From JAYZVT01 sp050248375 (lineage in GTDB: Bacteria > Pseudomonadota > Alphaproteobacteria > Rhizobiales > Methyloligellaceae), in assembly GCA_050248375.1 (NCBI GenBank), contig JBFWSL010000001.1, positions 1-42,470 of the forward strand: a stretch of DNA of 42,470 nt. The letters are read 5' to 3'. Each line of letters opens with the position of its first letter. The first letter of the stretch is position 1. A model generated the notes under the pieces. The model did not search any database. It saw nothing but the letters and a program-made list of their open reading frames with translations, and was not told where the DNA came from. Shown here piece after piece: positions 1-6,869 of this stretch. A program made the translations under genes and the position numbers.

Positions 1-513
1 GTCATCTACATCGGGAGCCTGTCCAAGACCCTGTTTCCCGGCCTGCGCATGGGTTACCTGGTGGCGCCGGCTCCGCTCATCGAACAGGCGCGGGCGCTGC
101 GCCGCCTGATGGTCCGCCACGCGCCGAACAACAACCAGCGCACCGTGGCGCGGTTCCTGGCGCTGGGCCACCACGATGCCCTCGTCCACCGGCTGCACCG
201 GGCCTACCGCGAACGGTGGATGGAAATGGGCCGGGCACTGGAGGCGTACATGCCGCGGGCGAGCCGCGTGCCGAGCTTCGGGGGGTCCAGTTTCTGGGTG
301 AGCGGCCCCCAGGGCCTGGATGCGGACCGGCTGGCCGAGGTGGCGCTGGGGGAAGGGATTATCATGGAGCCCGGCAGCATCCACTTCGCCGCCGACCCCG
401 CCCCGAGAAATTTCTTCCGCCTCGGCTTATCCTCCATCAGCGCCGAGCGCATCGAGCCCGGTGTGCGCAAGCTCGCCGCCCTGATGGAGCGCCAGATGAA
501 ACGGGCGGACTGA
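1..513 (+). CDS. MocR-type PLP-dependent aminotransferase-like regulator, C-terminal part
   Basis: The gene enters from the left edge in frame 1 and ends in TGA at 511-513, so only the last 170 residues are visible. They are the C-terminal half of a fold-type I aminotransferase domain. The motif SLSKT (residues 7-11 of the visible part) contains the lysine expected to form the Schiff base with pyridoxal phosphate, and FPGLRMGYLVAP follows as in MocR/PdxR proteins. The closing stretch FFRLGLSSISAERIEPGV is also typical of that family, where the domain is fused to an N-terminal GntR-type DNA-binding region that would lie outside the window. It precedes ald on the same strand by 124 nt. It could be a free-standing aminotransferase instead; the missing N-terminus decides this. 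Confidence 0.8.
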   Translation, partial: VIYIGSLSKTLFPGLRMGYLVAPAPLIEQARALRRLMVRHAPNNNQRTVARFLALGHHDALVHRLHRAYRERWMEMGRALEAYMPRASRVPSFGGSSFWVSGPQGLDADRLAEVALGEGIIMEPGSIHFAADPAPRNFFRLGLSSISAERIEPGVRKLAALMERQMKRAD

Positions 514-539
514 GCCGCGTCCGGCCATCTGGTCCGAGC

Positions 540-614
540 GAATTGCCGGAACTGGTTCTACGCAAAGCCGCGCACCACATCCATGTGATGGAGTCGCCGC
601 CAGCCGGTTCCGGC
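540..614. promoter_or_regulatory. Inverted repeat in the ald leader
   Basis: GCCGGAAC at 545-552 is matched by GTTCCGGC at 607-614, an 8-bp perfect inverted repeat, and both arms are flanked on the outside by AATT with a one-base shift. The right arm lies about 23 nt before the ald start codon. It could form an RNA hairpin or be a pair of half-sites; nothing in the sequence decides which. Confidence 0.25.
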
Positions 615-637
615 GAATTTACCTGAGGAGGATAGCC

Positions 638-1756
638 ATGCTCCTGGGCGTTCCCAAGGAAGTGAAGGTTCACGAGTATCGCGTCGGAATGACTCCCGCG
701 AGCGTTCGCGAGGTTACCAGCCACGGCCACAAGGTAATGGTCGAGACCAATGCCGGCACGGGGATAGGAGCTTCCGACGACGCCTATCGGGACGCGGGCG
801 CGGAGATCGCCGACAGCGCGGAAAGGATCTTCGCCGAGGCCGAAATGATAGTGAAGGTGAAGGAGCCTCAGGCTGGCGAACGCCAGTTGCTCCGGCCGGG
901 CCAGACCCTGTTCACCTACCTGCACCTCGCTCCCGACCCGGACCAGACCCGCGACCTCATCGAGAGCGGAGCCACCTGCATCGCCTATGAAACGGTCACC
1001 GACAGCCACGGTGGCCTGCCGTTGCTGGCTCCCATGTCGCAGGTGGCGGGCCGCATGGCCATCCAGGCCGGCGCCCACTGCCTGGAAAAGGAAGCCGGCG
1101 GCTCCGGCATCCTGCTGGCAGGCGTGCCCGGTGTCGCCCCGGCCAAGGTGGTGATCATCGGCGGCGGCGTCGTGGGCGAGAACGCGGCCTACATGGCCAT
1201 CGGCGTGGGCGCGGACGTGACTGTCCTCGACAGGAACGTGGATACCATGCGCGCGCTCGTGGTGCGCTTCGGCGCCCAGGTGAAGACGCTCTATTCGACC
1301 GCGCTGACCATCGAGGAAGAGGTCAGCACCGCCGACCTGGTCATCGGCGCCGTGCTGGTGCCGGGCGCCGCGGCCCCCAAGCTGGTCAGCCGCGGACTGG
1401 TTTCGCGCATGCGTCCCGGTTCCGTGCTGGTGGACGTCGCCATCGACCAGGGCGGCTGCTTCGAGACTTCAAGGCCCACGACCCATGCCGAGCCTACCTA
1501 TGTGGTGGATGGCGTGGTGCACTACTGCGTGGCGAACATGCCTGGAGCGGTCGCGCGCACCTCGACCTACGCGCTCAACAACGTCACGCTGCCCTTCATC
1601 CTCGCCATGGCCGACAAGGGTCCGGCGACGGCCATGCTCGCCGACCCGCACCTGCTCGCGGGCCTGAATGTCCACGCGGGCAAGGTCACCTACCAGGCGG
1701 TGGCGGGTGCGCTCGGCCACAAATATGTGGACCCCGGCAAGGCGCTTGCCGCCTAA
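638..1756 (+). CDS. ald: Alanine dehydrogenase
   Basis: This 372-residue protein should catalyse NAD-dependent interconversion of L-alanine with pyruvate and ammonia in the cytoplasm. Length and sequence are those of the family. The pyruvate-binding lysine is K75 (KVKEP) and the catalytic histidine is H96 (LHLAPD). The Rossmann nucleotide site is GGGVVGENAAYMA followed by the acidic residue in VLDRN at the end of the second strand. The N-terminus LLGVPKEVKVHEYRVGMTP is the standard family start. A strong ribosome site (TGAGGAGG) lies 6-9 nt before ATG. Its stop overlaps by 4 bp the stop of the convergent AbrB gene. A MocR-type regulator upstream is a plausible controller, though this is inferred from position only. 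Confidence 0.96.
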   Translation: MLLGVPKEVKVHEYRVGMTPASVREVTSHGHKVMVETNAGTGIGASDDAYRDAGAEIADSAERIFAEAEMIVKVKEPQAGERQLLRPGQTLFTYLHLAPDPDQTRDLIESGATCIAYETVTDSHGGLPLLAPMSQVAGRMAIQAGAHCLEKEAGGSGILLAGVPGVAPAKVVIIGGGVVGENAAYMAIGVGADVTVLDRNVDTMRALVVRFGAQVKTLYSTALTIEEEVSTADLVIGAVLVPGAAAPKLVSRGLVSRMRPGSVLVDVAIDQGGCFETSRPTTHAEPTYVVDGVVHYCVANMPGAVARTSTYALNNVTLPFILAMADKGPATAMLADPHLLAGLNVHAGKVTYQAVAGALGHKYVDPGKALAA

Positions 1757-2820
1757 TCCCTGGAGGGCGGCGGCAGCTTGCGCTGAAGGATGCGGAACAG
1801 GACCTGCGCCCCCAGCACCACGATGGCCAGGCGGAACAGGTGGTGCAGCGCCACATAGGCGATATCGGCTCCAAGCACGATGGCGATGACGTTCATCTCC
1901 GACTGGCCGCCCGGCGAGAAGGCGAGCAGGACAGGCAGTGTCTCCAGCCCCGTCAGGTGAATGATGGTCCATGTGAACACGGCCGTCAGGGCGAGCAGTA
2001 TTACGGTGTAGCCGACCGCCGAGGCGACCGTCCCGGCGAACTCCCGCCAGCTTACCCCGGCGAACTGGCAGCCCGCATGGGTGCCGAGCGCGAGCTGCGC
2101 GAAGTTCAGCACCTCCACCGGCATGTGCAGCGTCGCTAGCCCCGAGATGGTGATCACGGCGCAGGCGATCATCGGCCCGACGAGGGGGGAGCCGGACAGG
2201 CCGATCTTCAGGGCCGCCCACCATCCGAATATTGCGCAGGCCAACAGGGTCAGCAGGTTGGCCGGATCGTAGCCGGTCCAGTGAACCATGTGGGTCGCCC
2301 GCTCGCCGATCTGCACATGCTCCGACCACTCGATCCAGAAGGGGAGCACGAAGACGATGACGAGCACGCGCGTGCTGTGCGCGAGCGTGAGTTGCCGCTC
2401 GCTCGCTCCCGCGTCGCGTCCCATGGCGATCATGTCCTGGAAGCCGCCCGGCATGGCTGAATAGAAGGCCGTCGTCCTGTCCATTCGGCAGACATAACGG
2501 AAGAAGGGAACGCCGAGCGCGGCGATGATGAGGACGAATGGCGGTATGAAGGCGAGGCTTGCCGCCATCTCGGGGAGTTGTGCGATCAGCGCCGGGGTGA
2601 AGGCGGCTCCCACCGCCAGCCCGAGGACCGCCCTCGCCGGCCCGATCAGGCGATCGGGGCCCTTTACCGGCACGCCGATGATGGACGCCAGCAGGCATGC
2701 GGCCAGCGACCCGAGCATCCAGGGCAGCGGCAGCACCAGCACCAGGAACAGCACCGACCCGGCCAGCCCGACCGCCAGCGCCAGCGCCACGTGGCCGTGA
2801 CGCTGCCAGTCGAAACCCAT
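1753..2820 (-). CDS. AbrB-family integral membrane protein (putative transporter/regulator)
   Basis: The 355-residue product is strongly hydrophobic, with about ten membrane segments and an internal duplication in which PW-[ML]LGS-type and PxLxG-type motifs recur in each half. It matches the AbrB (PF05145, ammonia monooxygenase-like) membrane family in length and pattern, including AFSPGGQSEMNVIA near the end and SAMPGGFQDMIAMG in the middle, the paired PGG motifs of this family. The physiological substrate of these proteins is not established. A longer frame runs back to 2958, but ATG at 2820 (MGFDWQRH) fits the family start and has AAGGA about 12 nt upstream. It is convergent with ald and divergent from the BcsS-like gene. 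Confidence 0.8.
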   Translation of the reverse strand: MGFDWQRHGHVALALAVGLAGSVLFLVLVLPLPWMLGSLAACLLASIIGVPVKGPDRLIGPARAVLGLAVGAAFTPALIAQLPEMAASLAFIPPFVLIIAALGVPFFRYVCRMDRTTAFYSAMPGGFQDMIAMGRDAGASERQLTLAHSTRVLVIVFVLPFWIEWSEHVQIGERATHMVHWTGYDPANLLTLLACAIFGWWAALKIGLSGSPLVGPMIACAVITISGLATLHMPVEVLNFAQLALGTHAGCQFAGVSWREFAGTVASAVGYTVILLALTAVFTWTIIHLTGLETLPVLLAFSPGGQSEMNVIAIVLGADIAYVALHHLFRLAIVVLGAQVLFRILQRKLPPPSRD

Positions 2821-3193
2821 GCCGCTTGCGGAATCCTTCGCCAATGAGGTGGTCCGATCATGCCGCGGGCGAATGGCGGGCGGCCGGTTGTGCGAGAGGG
2901 CCGTTACCGGGCCCCCCGGACCGGCCATGGCGGTCGCGATACCAGACCGGACCGGCACTCACAACCCGCGAGAGGCGAGGGACAGACCATCCGGCTGCGG
3001 ATCATTCAATTTGTGATTGAATTAATGTAATTCTCAACTAAACGTAAGTTTTTTGTGTCGGGGCTCTGGATTTTTCTGTGAAATACTGGAAGATTGGTAA
3101 ATATTAGACGTGAAATCCTCTGGATTTCGTCTTCACGCATGCCAGAATACATTGCAGTTGCGGCGGGTTGTGTGAAGCGGCGCGGGGGGCGTT
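2821..3193. other. 373-nt divergent intergenic region with an AT-rich island
   Basis: No convincing gene is present. The half next to the AbrB gene is GC-rich like the rest of the window, whereas about 3001-3125 is markedly AT-rich and is the most likely promoter region for the BcsS-like gene and perhaps the AbrB gene. It contains the palindrome described separately at 3004-3022. Confidence 0.5.
3004..3022. promoter_or_regulatory. Operator-like palindrome
   Basis: ATTCAAT at 3004-3010 and ATTGAAT at 3016-3022 form a perfect 7-bp inverted repeat around the spacer TTGTG. It lies in the AT-rich island between the divergent AbrB and BcsS-like genes. Its spacing is typical of a dimeric regulator site; no regulator can be named. 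Confidence 0.35.
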
Positions 3194-3961
3194 GTGTCGG
3201 CGGGGTGTGGGCTGTGCCATTATCTCCGGCGTTCGGGCCGGATAGGGCTGGCGATCGCGGCGGGCCTGTCGGCCTGCCCGGACGCATGGGCCGGCGACGG
3301 TGCGGCGGACGCCCGCTTCGAGACGTTCAGTGGCATCGCCGTTACCTATGATTCCGGCTTCGCCTATGCCGGCGGCGTCTGGGCCCTGGGCAGGCCGGTG
3401 GAACAGCCGGGCTTGCGTTTCCGTGCCCTGGGCGGCGGCGGCAGCTATGCCTATGACGGCGCCTTGCCATTTGCCGGGGTGAGCGTGCCCACGCGCTTCC
3501 ATGGTGACGTGGGATTGATTGAGGTGATGGCCGGCTATCTTCTGCGGCGCGGCGAATGGACTGCCAAGATCTACGCGGGCGCGGTCCATGCCCGGCACCA
3601 GATTACACCCCGCGATCCGTCCAATGACGTCCAGGGCGGCGCATGGGGTATGAAAGGCCTCGTCGAACTCTGGCGCAATCTGGGCGCGCGCGGCTTTCTT
3701 TCCCTGGACGCGGGCCTGTCGAGTGCGTTCGGCGAGTACCGCGTCCACTCCAGGCTCGGCACCCGGCTGCGTAGCCGGTTCTCCGCAGGCGGCGAACTGG
3801 GCGCCGTCGGCAACGAGGACTATGACGCCCTGCGCGGCGGCGCATTTCTGCGCTGGCATGGACGCAGCGGCGAGTTCACCTTGGCTGGCGGTGGAACCGG
3901 CGACTATCTGGACGAGGATATGACCCCCTACGTCACCTTCGACTACTTCCGCCGCTTCTAG
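3194..3961 (+). CDS. BcsS-like cellulose biosynthesis protein (outer-membrane beta-barrel type)
   Basis: The 255-residue product begins with a signal-peptide-like stretch (hydrophobic core about residues 17-26, likely cleavage after DAWA) and continues as alternating aromatic/glycine-rich strands ending in an aromatic residue (YFRRF), as expected of a beta-barrel. The segments YDSGFAYAGGVWALG, LRFRALGGGGSYAYDG and the central GDVGLIEVMAGYLLRRG resemble the BcsS family (PF17036), found near cellulose-synthesis genes in alphaproteobacteria. No cellulose synthase genes lie nearby, so this copy is isolated. The start is GTG at 3194, chosen because it gives the complete signal peptide; a purine-rich GGGGGG precedes it. 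Family assignment is from memory of the pattern and is moderately sure. Confidence 0.65.
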   Translation: MSAGCGLCHYLRRSGRIGLAIAAGLSACPDAWAGDGAADARFETFSGIAVTYDSGFAYAGGVWALGRPVEQPGLRFRALGGGGSYAYDGALPFAGVSVPTRFHGDVGLIEVMAGYLLRRGEWTAKIYAGAVHARHQITPRDPSNDVQGGAWGMKGLVELWRNLGARGFLSLDAGLSSAFGEYRVHSRLGTRLRSRFSAGGELGAVGNEDYDALRGGAFLRWHGRSGEFTLAGGGTGDYLDEDMTPYVTFDYFRRF

Positions 3962-3980
3962 CCTCCGCTGCCGGCGGGCT

Positions 3981-4472
3981 TCAATTCAGACGGTGCCCGT
4001 GCCTGCTGCGGCAATCCGGGGCAACGCCCCGGCAGATCGGACAGTCGATCGACATCCAGTTGTCCACCACCAGGGAGACGATTTCCGGCAGCCGCGGCAG
4101 CAGATCCCCGGCGCTCACCACCAGGTCGGCCCCGGCGCCGAGCAGCCGGCATTCGGCGGCGGGACTTACGGGCGCGGCGGCGACAGCCACGATCCCTGCG
4201 CCGGAAGCGGAGGTCCTGCGCCTTGTCGCCGTCACGGCTTCGCAGCCGTCGGTTCCGGGCAGGGAAAGGTCCACGAGCGCCAGGTCGAAGCCTGTGTCGC
4301 GGAGCCCTGCGCGCGGCAGCGCATAGGGGATCTGTTCCACCGCGGTGCACTGCCGGATCATCGGCTCAAGCCAGACGATGCCGAGGGCGCGGCTGACCTG
4401 GGCCGCGAGATCAGCCTGCGCCGTGACCAGCAGCACGCAGGTCTTGTTGTTGTGACTGGGTCTGATGGGCAT
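3981..4472 (-). CDS. Degenerate response-regulator receiver protein with cysteine tail
   Basis: The 163-residue product folds by pattern as a receiver domain: strand TCVLLV (11-16), then FDLALVDLSLPGTDG with the phospho-acceptor position D68, then IVAVAAAP and LVVSAG. Key activating residues are missing: the acidic pair after strand 1 is replaced by T-A-Q, the Thr/Ser after strand 4 by Ala, and the Lys-Pro after strand 5 by Ala-Gly. After residue 135 there is a tail with C-P-I-C, a third Cys and two His, which could bind a metal. No output domain is present. It is probably a pseudo-receiver. A perfect 11-bp hairpin surrounds its ribosome site. It shares the strand with the 508-residue exported protein upstream, 125 nt apart, and converges with the BcsS-like gene. 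Confidence 0.7.
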   Translation of the reverse strand: MPIRPSHNNKTCVLLVTAQADLAAQVSRALGIVWLEPMIRQCTAVEQIPYALPRAGLRDTGFDLALVDLSLPGTDGCEAVTATRRRTSASGAGIVAVAAAPVSPAAECRLLGAGADLVVSAGDLLPRLPEIVSLVVDNWMSIDCPICRGVAPDCRSRHGHRLN

Positions 4473-4473
4473 C

Positions 4474-4518
4474 TGGCAGGCCGCCTCTTACCGGTCGCGG
4501 AACCCCCGCGGCCTGCCA
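4474..4518 (-). promoter_or_regulatory. Perfect 11-bp hairpin enclosing the ribosome site of the receiver gene
   Basis: TGGCAGGCCGC at 4474-4484 and GCGGCCTGCCA at 4508-4518 are perfect reverse complements, with a 23-nt loop. On the minus strand the 3' arm ends one base before the ATG at 4472, and the only Shine-Dalgarno-like sequence (AAGAGG) lies at the junction of loop and 3' arm. The element could act as a translational switch or, since no T-run follows, as an RNA stability or attenuation structure. Confidence 0.5.
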
Positions 4519-4569
4519 AATATCGAATACAACCTATAATAGAAGATTAAACCACAATACCCGCAAAAG

Positions 4570-4596
4570 GAGAGCGGCCTCCCTCCGGCAGGCCGG
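4570..4596 (-). terminator. Possible Rho-independent terminator after the 508-residue gene
   Basis: On the minus strand, just after the TAG at 4598, GGCCT and AGGCC (4590-4594 and 4576-4580) can pair around a 9-nt loop, followed by GCTCTCCTTTTGC. The T-run is short and the stem only 5 bp. Confidence 0.35.
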
Positions 4597-4597
4597 A

Positions 4598-6124
4598 CTA
4601 TTGCGCGCAGGCGCAGTGCTCTCCGTAGGCCCTGCTGATGGCGTCGAGATTGCCGACGATATGCCGGTCGATGCCGGAATAGGGCACCGCGGCGGCGGCG
4701 ATGTAGTCCGCCGCCTCGATGGCTCCCAGCGCCGCCGTCACTGCCTTTGAGATATCCTTCGGCATCGCCGCGTCTTCCTTGCCGTTGAAGAAGGCCTTGA
4801 AGAGCTCGAGCGCGGCGAAGGTCGAGTCCGATGCCGCAACGCCGTCCTGCAGGGCCGTGTCGCCGGTGAGCGCCGCCGCCGCCATGGCCAGTTGCTTCAG
4901 GCCGGCGTCTGGTTCGGGCGCGGCGAGGGACAGGGACGCGCCGCCCCAGCCGGGATGTCCCCCGGCCGAACTGGCGGCCGCCTCGCGCGCCATCAGCACG
5001 CGGGCATGGGCGACCTTGCGGGCCTCCTCCGCCTTGTCCTGGAACAGGCCGATGCGCTTGGTCACCTCGCCGATCTTGCGCTGATAATAGCCGATGAAGG
5101 AGGGAACGCCCGTGCACAGGGCAGGGGACTTGGGCTGCGACAGATAGGTGCGCAGGTCCGTGCCGATCTTGTAGGAAACCCAGCCGGTATTGCGCTTCAC
5201 CGACAGTTCCGGGTCGACGGTGCGCCGGCTGACCAGGGGAGAAGCAAAGCGGATGACATCGCGCTCCAGCTTCATCACCTCCGGATCGGGACCGGAGTCC
5301 GGCTGCTCGAACTCGACGCAGCGGTTGTAGCGGCGGCCGGTGCGGCGGTCATGGACCCGCTCCGACCTGAGGCACTTCGCGCTGACGGTGCTCGCGGCCG
5401 GCGTGAACAGCCAGCGGCCAGGACGCTCCTTGTCCGGCTTCTGCACCGACTTGAGCAGCTCGCCGATCGCCTCGTCGCTCGCCTCGCGGAGTTCCGTCAG
5501 CCGTCCGTAATAGGCGCCGGGGCAGTCCACCACCTTCCAGGTGAACTCCGTCGTATCCGCGAGGCCGCCGCCGGGCTGGCGCAGGGTGACGCGCAGGCGG
5601 TTGGCCCTGTCCGCGCTGTCGGACTCCGCTTCCTTGAGCAGGAGTTCGACCGTGATCCTTTCGGGCTTCTTCTGCTTGATGTTCTTGACCGTGATGACCC
5701 GGGACGAGGAGCCGTCGCCGCCGTCATCGGCGCTCCCGATGATCTGCCTGATCTCCGGGCCCTGCGCGCTGAGCTCGATCACGGCCTCGACGGACCTGGC
5801 CTGGGTTTCGTTGGAGAGGAGGATGGTGGCGAATGCCGTGCCTCCCGCGGGCGCGGGCGCGCCGGTGCGCGTGGCCTTCAGCTCGGCCCGCACACCGATG
5901 ATCTGCAGCTCGCTCTTGGGCGAGGGCGTCTCCTGCGGATTGACGCTGCCGGTGGCGGCGGGTTCCTCGCCGCGCGGTTCCACGACGGCGGCAAGCTTCA
6001 GGCCCGGAAGGCCTTGAGCGGCATATGCCGGTCCCGATGCCGTGCCGGTGAGGATCGCCAGTGCCGCGAGTGCTGGCAGGAAACGGAAATGCCCTGCCGG
6101 AAAACGAATACGGAGAGAACGCAT
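4598..6124 (-). CDS. Exported protein of unknown function, 508 residues
   Basis: I do not recognise a family. The first 35 residues form a clear signal peptide (basic RSLRIRF, hydrophobic FLPALAALAILTG, likely cleavage at AYA-AQ), so the protein is probably periplasmic or outer-membrane associated. The middle (about 60-200) looks beta-rich, like an immunoglobulin-type or bacterial Big-like fold, with phrases such as RITVELLLKEAES and LRVTLRQPGGG. Further on are spaced cysteines (DCPGAYYG, AKCLRSE, YNRCVEFE, ALCTGVP) and the C-terminus CACAQ, suggesting disulfides. The C-terminal third is alanine-rich and helical. The ATG at 6124 has GGAGG directly abutting it, which is unusually close; no better Met is near. 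It is followed by the degenerate receiver gene. Confidence 0.7.
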   Translation of the reverse strand: MRSLRIRFPAGHFRFLPALAALAILTGTASGPAYAAQGLPGLKLAAVVEPRGEEPAATGSVNPQETPSPKSELQIIGVRAELKATRTGAPAPAGGTAFATILLSNETQARSVEAVIELSAQGPEIRQIIGSADDGGDGSSSRVITVKNIKQKKPERITVELLLKEAESDSADRANRLRVTLRQPGGGLADTTEFTWKVVDCPGAYYGRLTELREASDEAIGELLKSVQKPDKERPGRWLFTPAASTVSAKCLRSERVHDRRTGRRYNRCVEFEQPDSGPDPEVMKLERDVIRFASPLVSRRTVDPELSVKRNTGWVSYKIGTDLRTYLSQPKSPALCTGVPSFIGYYQRKIGEVTKRIGLFQDKAEEARKVAHARVLMAREAAASSAGGHPGWGGASLSLAAPEPDAGLKQLAMAAAALTGDTALQDGVAASDSTFAALELFKAFFNGKEDAAMPKDISKAVTAALGAIEAADYIAAAAVPYSGIDRHIVGNLDAISRAYGEHCACAQ

Positions 6125-6341
6125 CCTCCACCCCTGCTGCGCTTTGGTCCCCCGGATTGCCGGCGCCGCTCCGAGTGCTGCCGCACTTCAGGTGTCCGCC
6201 GGCGAGCTTGTTCTTCAACACTTTTCGGCCGAACACAAGATTGAAAGCTGGGCATTGCCGGGCCGGATGACGCCGGACGGACAAGAGGACCGGTAGGAAT
6301 CAGACTATTGTGAAGATTTGGAGTCTTGCAGTCACCGTGTC

Positions 6342-6373
6342 GGCACTGCCGGTTCATTGATGCCGGCAGTGCC
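6342..6373. repeat. Perfect 11-bp inverted repeat
   Basis: GGCACTGCCGG at 6342-6352 and CCGGCAGTGCC at 6363-6373 are perfect reverse complements separated by 10 nt. No T-run follows on either strand, so a standard Rho-independent terminator is unlikely. It lies in the gap between the orphan binding-protein gene and the 508-residue gene, 218 nt upstream of the latter's start codon. It may be an operator or a REP-like dispersed element. Confidence 0.45.
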
Positions 6374-6794
6374 TGACCGTCGGTGCCGCGTCCCCATCGC
6401 TGCGCTTGAAGCTCCCCGCTGAGCGCAAGGCGAAACGAAGCGGCTTCCCTCTTTGGTAGTTGTCTGTCGAACTAACCTGGGGCCGAAAGGAAACGTCTGT
6501 GAAATCGAAAGCCCGCAAACTGTGAATGAAGGCCGGTCGGGAATCAAATGTTTGGTGAGGCTATCCGCCATTTTTCTGGCGGGAACCCGAGACAGCCGGA
6601 TGCGGGGCCGCAGCGCCGGCAAGCGCTGCGTTCGCCTTCGCGTGTGCGCAAGCCGTTGCTGTCTTCGCGGAGCCCGTCGCCGAAATTGAAGCTCCGGTCG
6701 ATGCTTAGCCCGATCTCCTGTGAGGCGGAGTCCGGTTCCCGGAGTGCCGCCGCCGGCAGCGCGCCGATGCCGCGCCCCTCATCTATCGGCGGCG

Positions 6795-6815
6795 GTCACA
6801 TGTCCGGACTGTGAC
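6795..6815. promoter_or_regulatory. 21-bp dyad with a single-base bulge
   Basis: GTCACA-T-GTCC at 6795-6805 mirrors GGACTGTGAC at 6806-6815: ten perfectly paired positions per half with one extra T in the left half. There is no loop, so it suits a protein-binding site better than an RNA hairpin. It lies 54 nt beyond the stop of the PotD-like gene. Confidence 0.35.
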
Positions 6816-6841
6816 AGTTTTGAAACAGGCAAGGCAATTTT

Positions 6842-6857
6842 CGAAAAGGCGTTTTCG
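6842..6857 (-). terminator. Weak hairpin after the PotD-like gene
   Basis: CGAAAA-GGCG-TTTTCG can pair over 6 bp, 12 nt after the stop codon on the minus strand. It is AT-rich and followed by AAAATTG rather than a T-run, so its role as a terminator is doubtful. Confidence 0.25.
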
Positions 6858-6869
6858 GAGGCCATCGGG

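Larger units (their letters stand above)
6125..6869. other. 745-nt gap without a convincing gene
   Basis: This is the longest non-coding stretch in the window. It holds a perfect 11-bp inverted repeat at 6342-6373, a 21-bp bulged dyad at 6795-6815 and a weak hairpin at 6842-6857, each listed separately. On the minus strand 6548-6796 reads open with G/C-rich third positions but has no good start and no family I recognise; it could be the remnant of a lost gene. The promoter of the 508-residue gene must lie within its left part. Confidence 0.5.

Noticed and set aside
6332..6622. 96-codon open frame on the minus strand in the 745-nt gap
   Set aside because: No ribosome site, no recognisable pattern, and it includes the 11-bp inverted repeat; probably chance.
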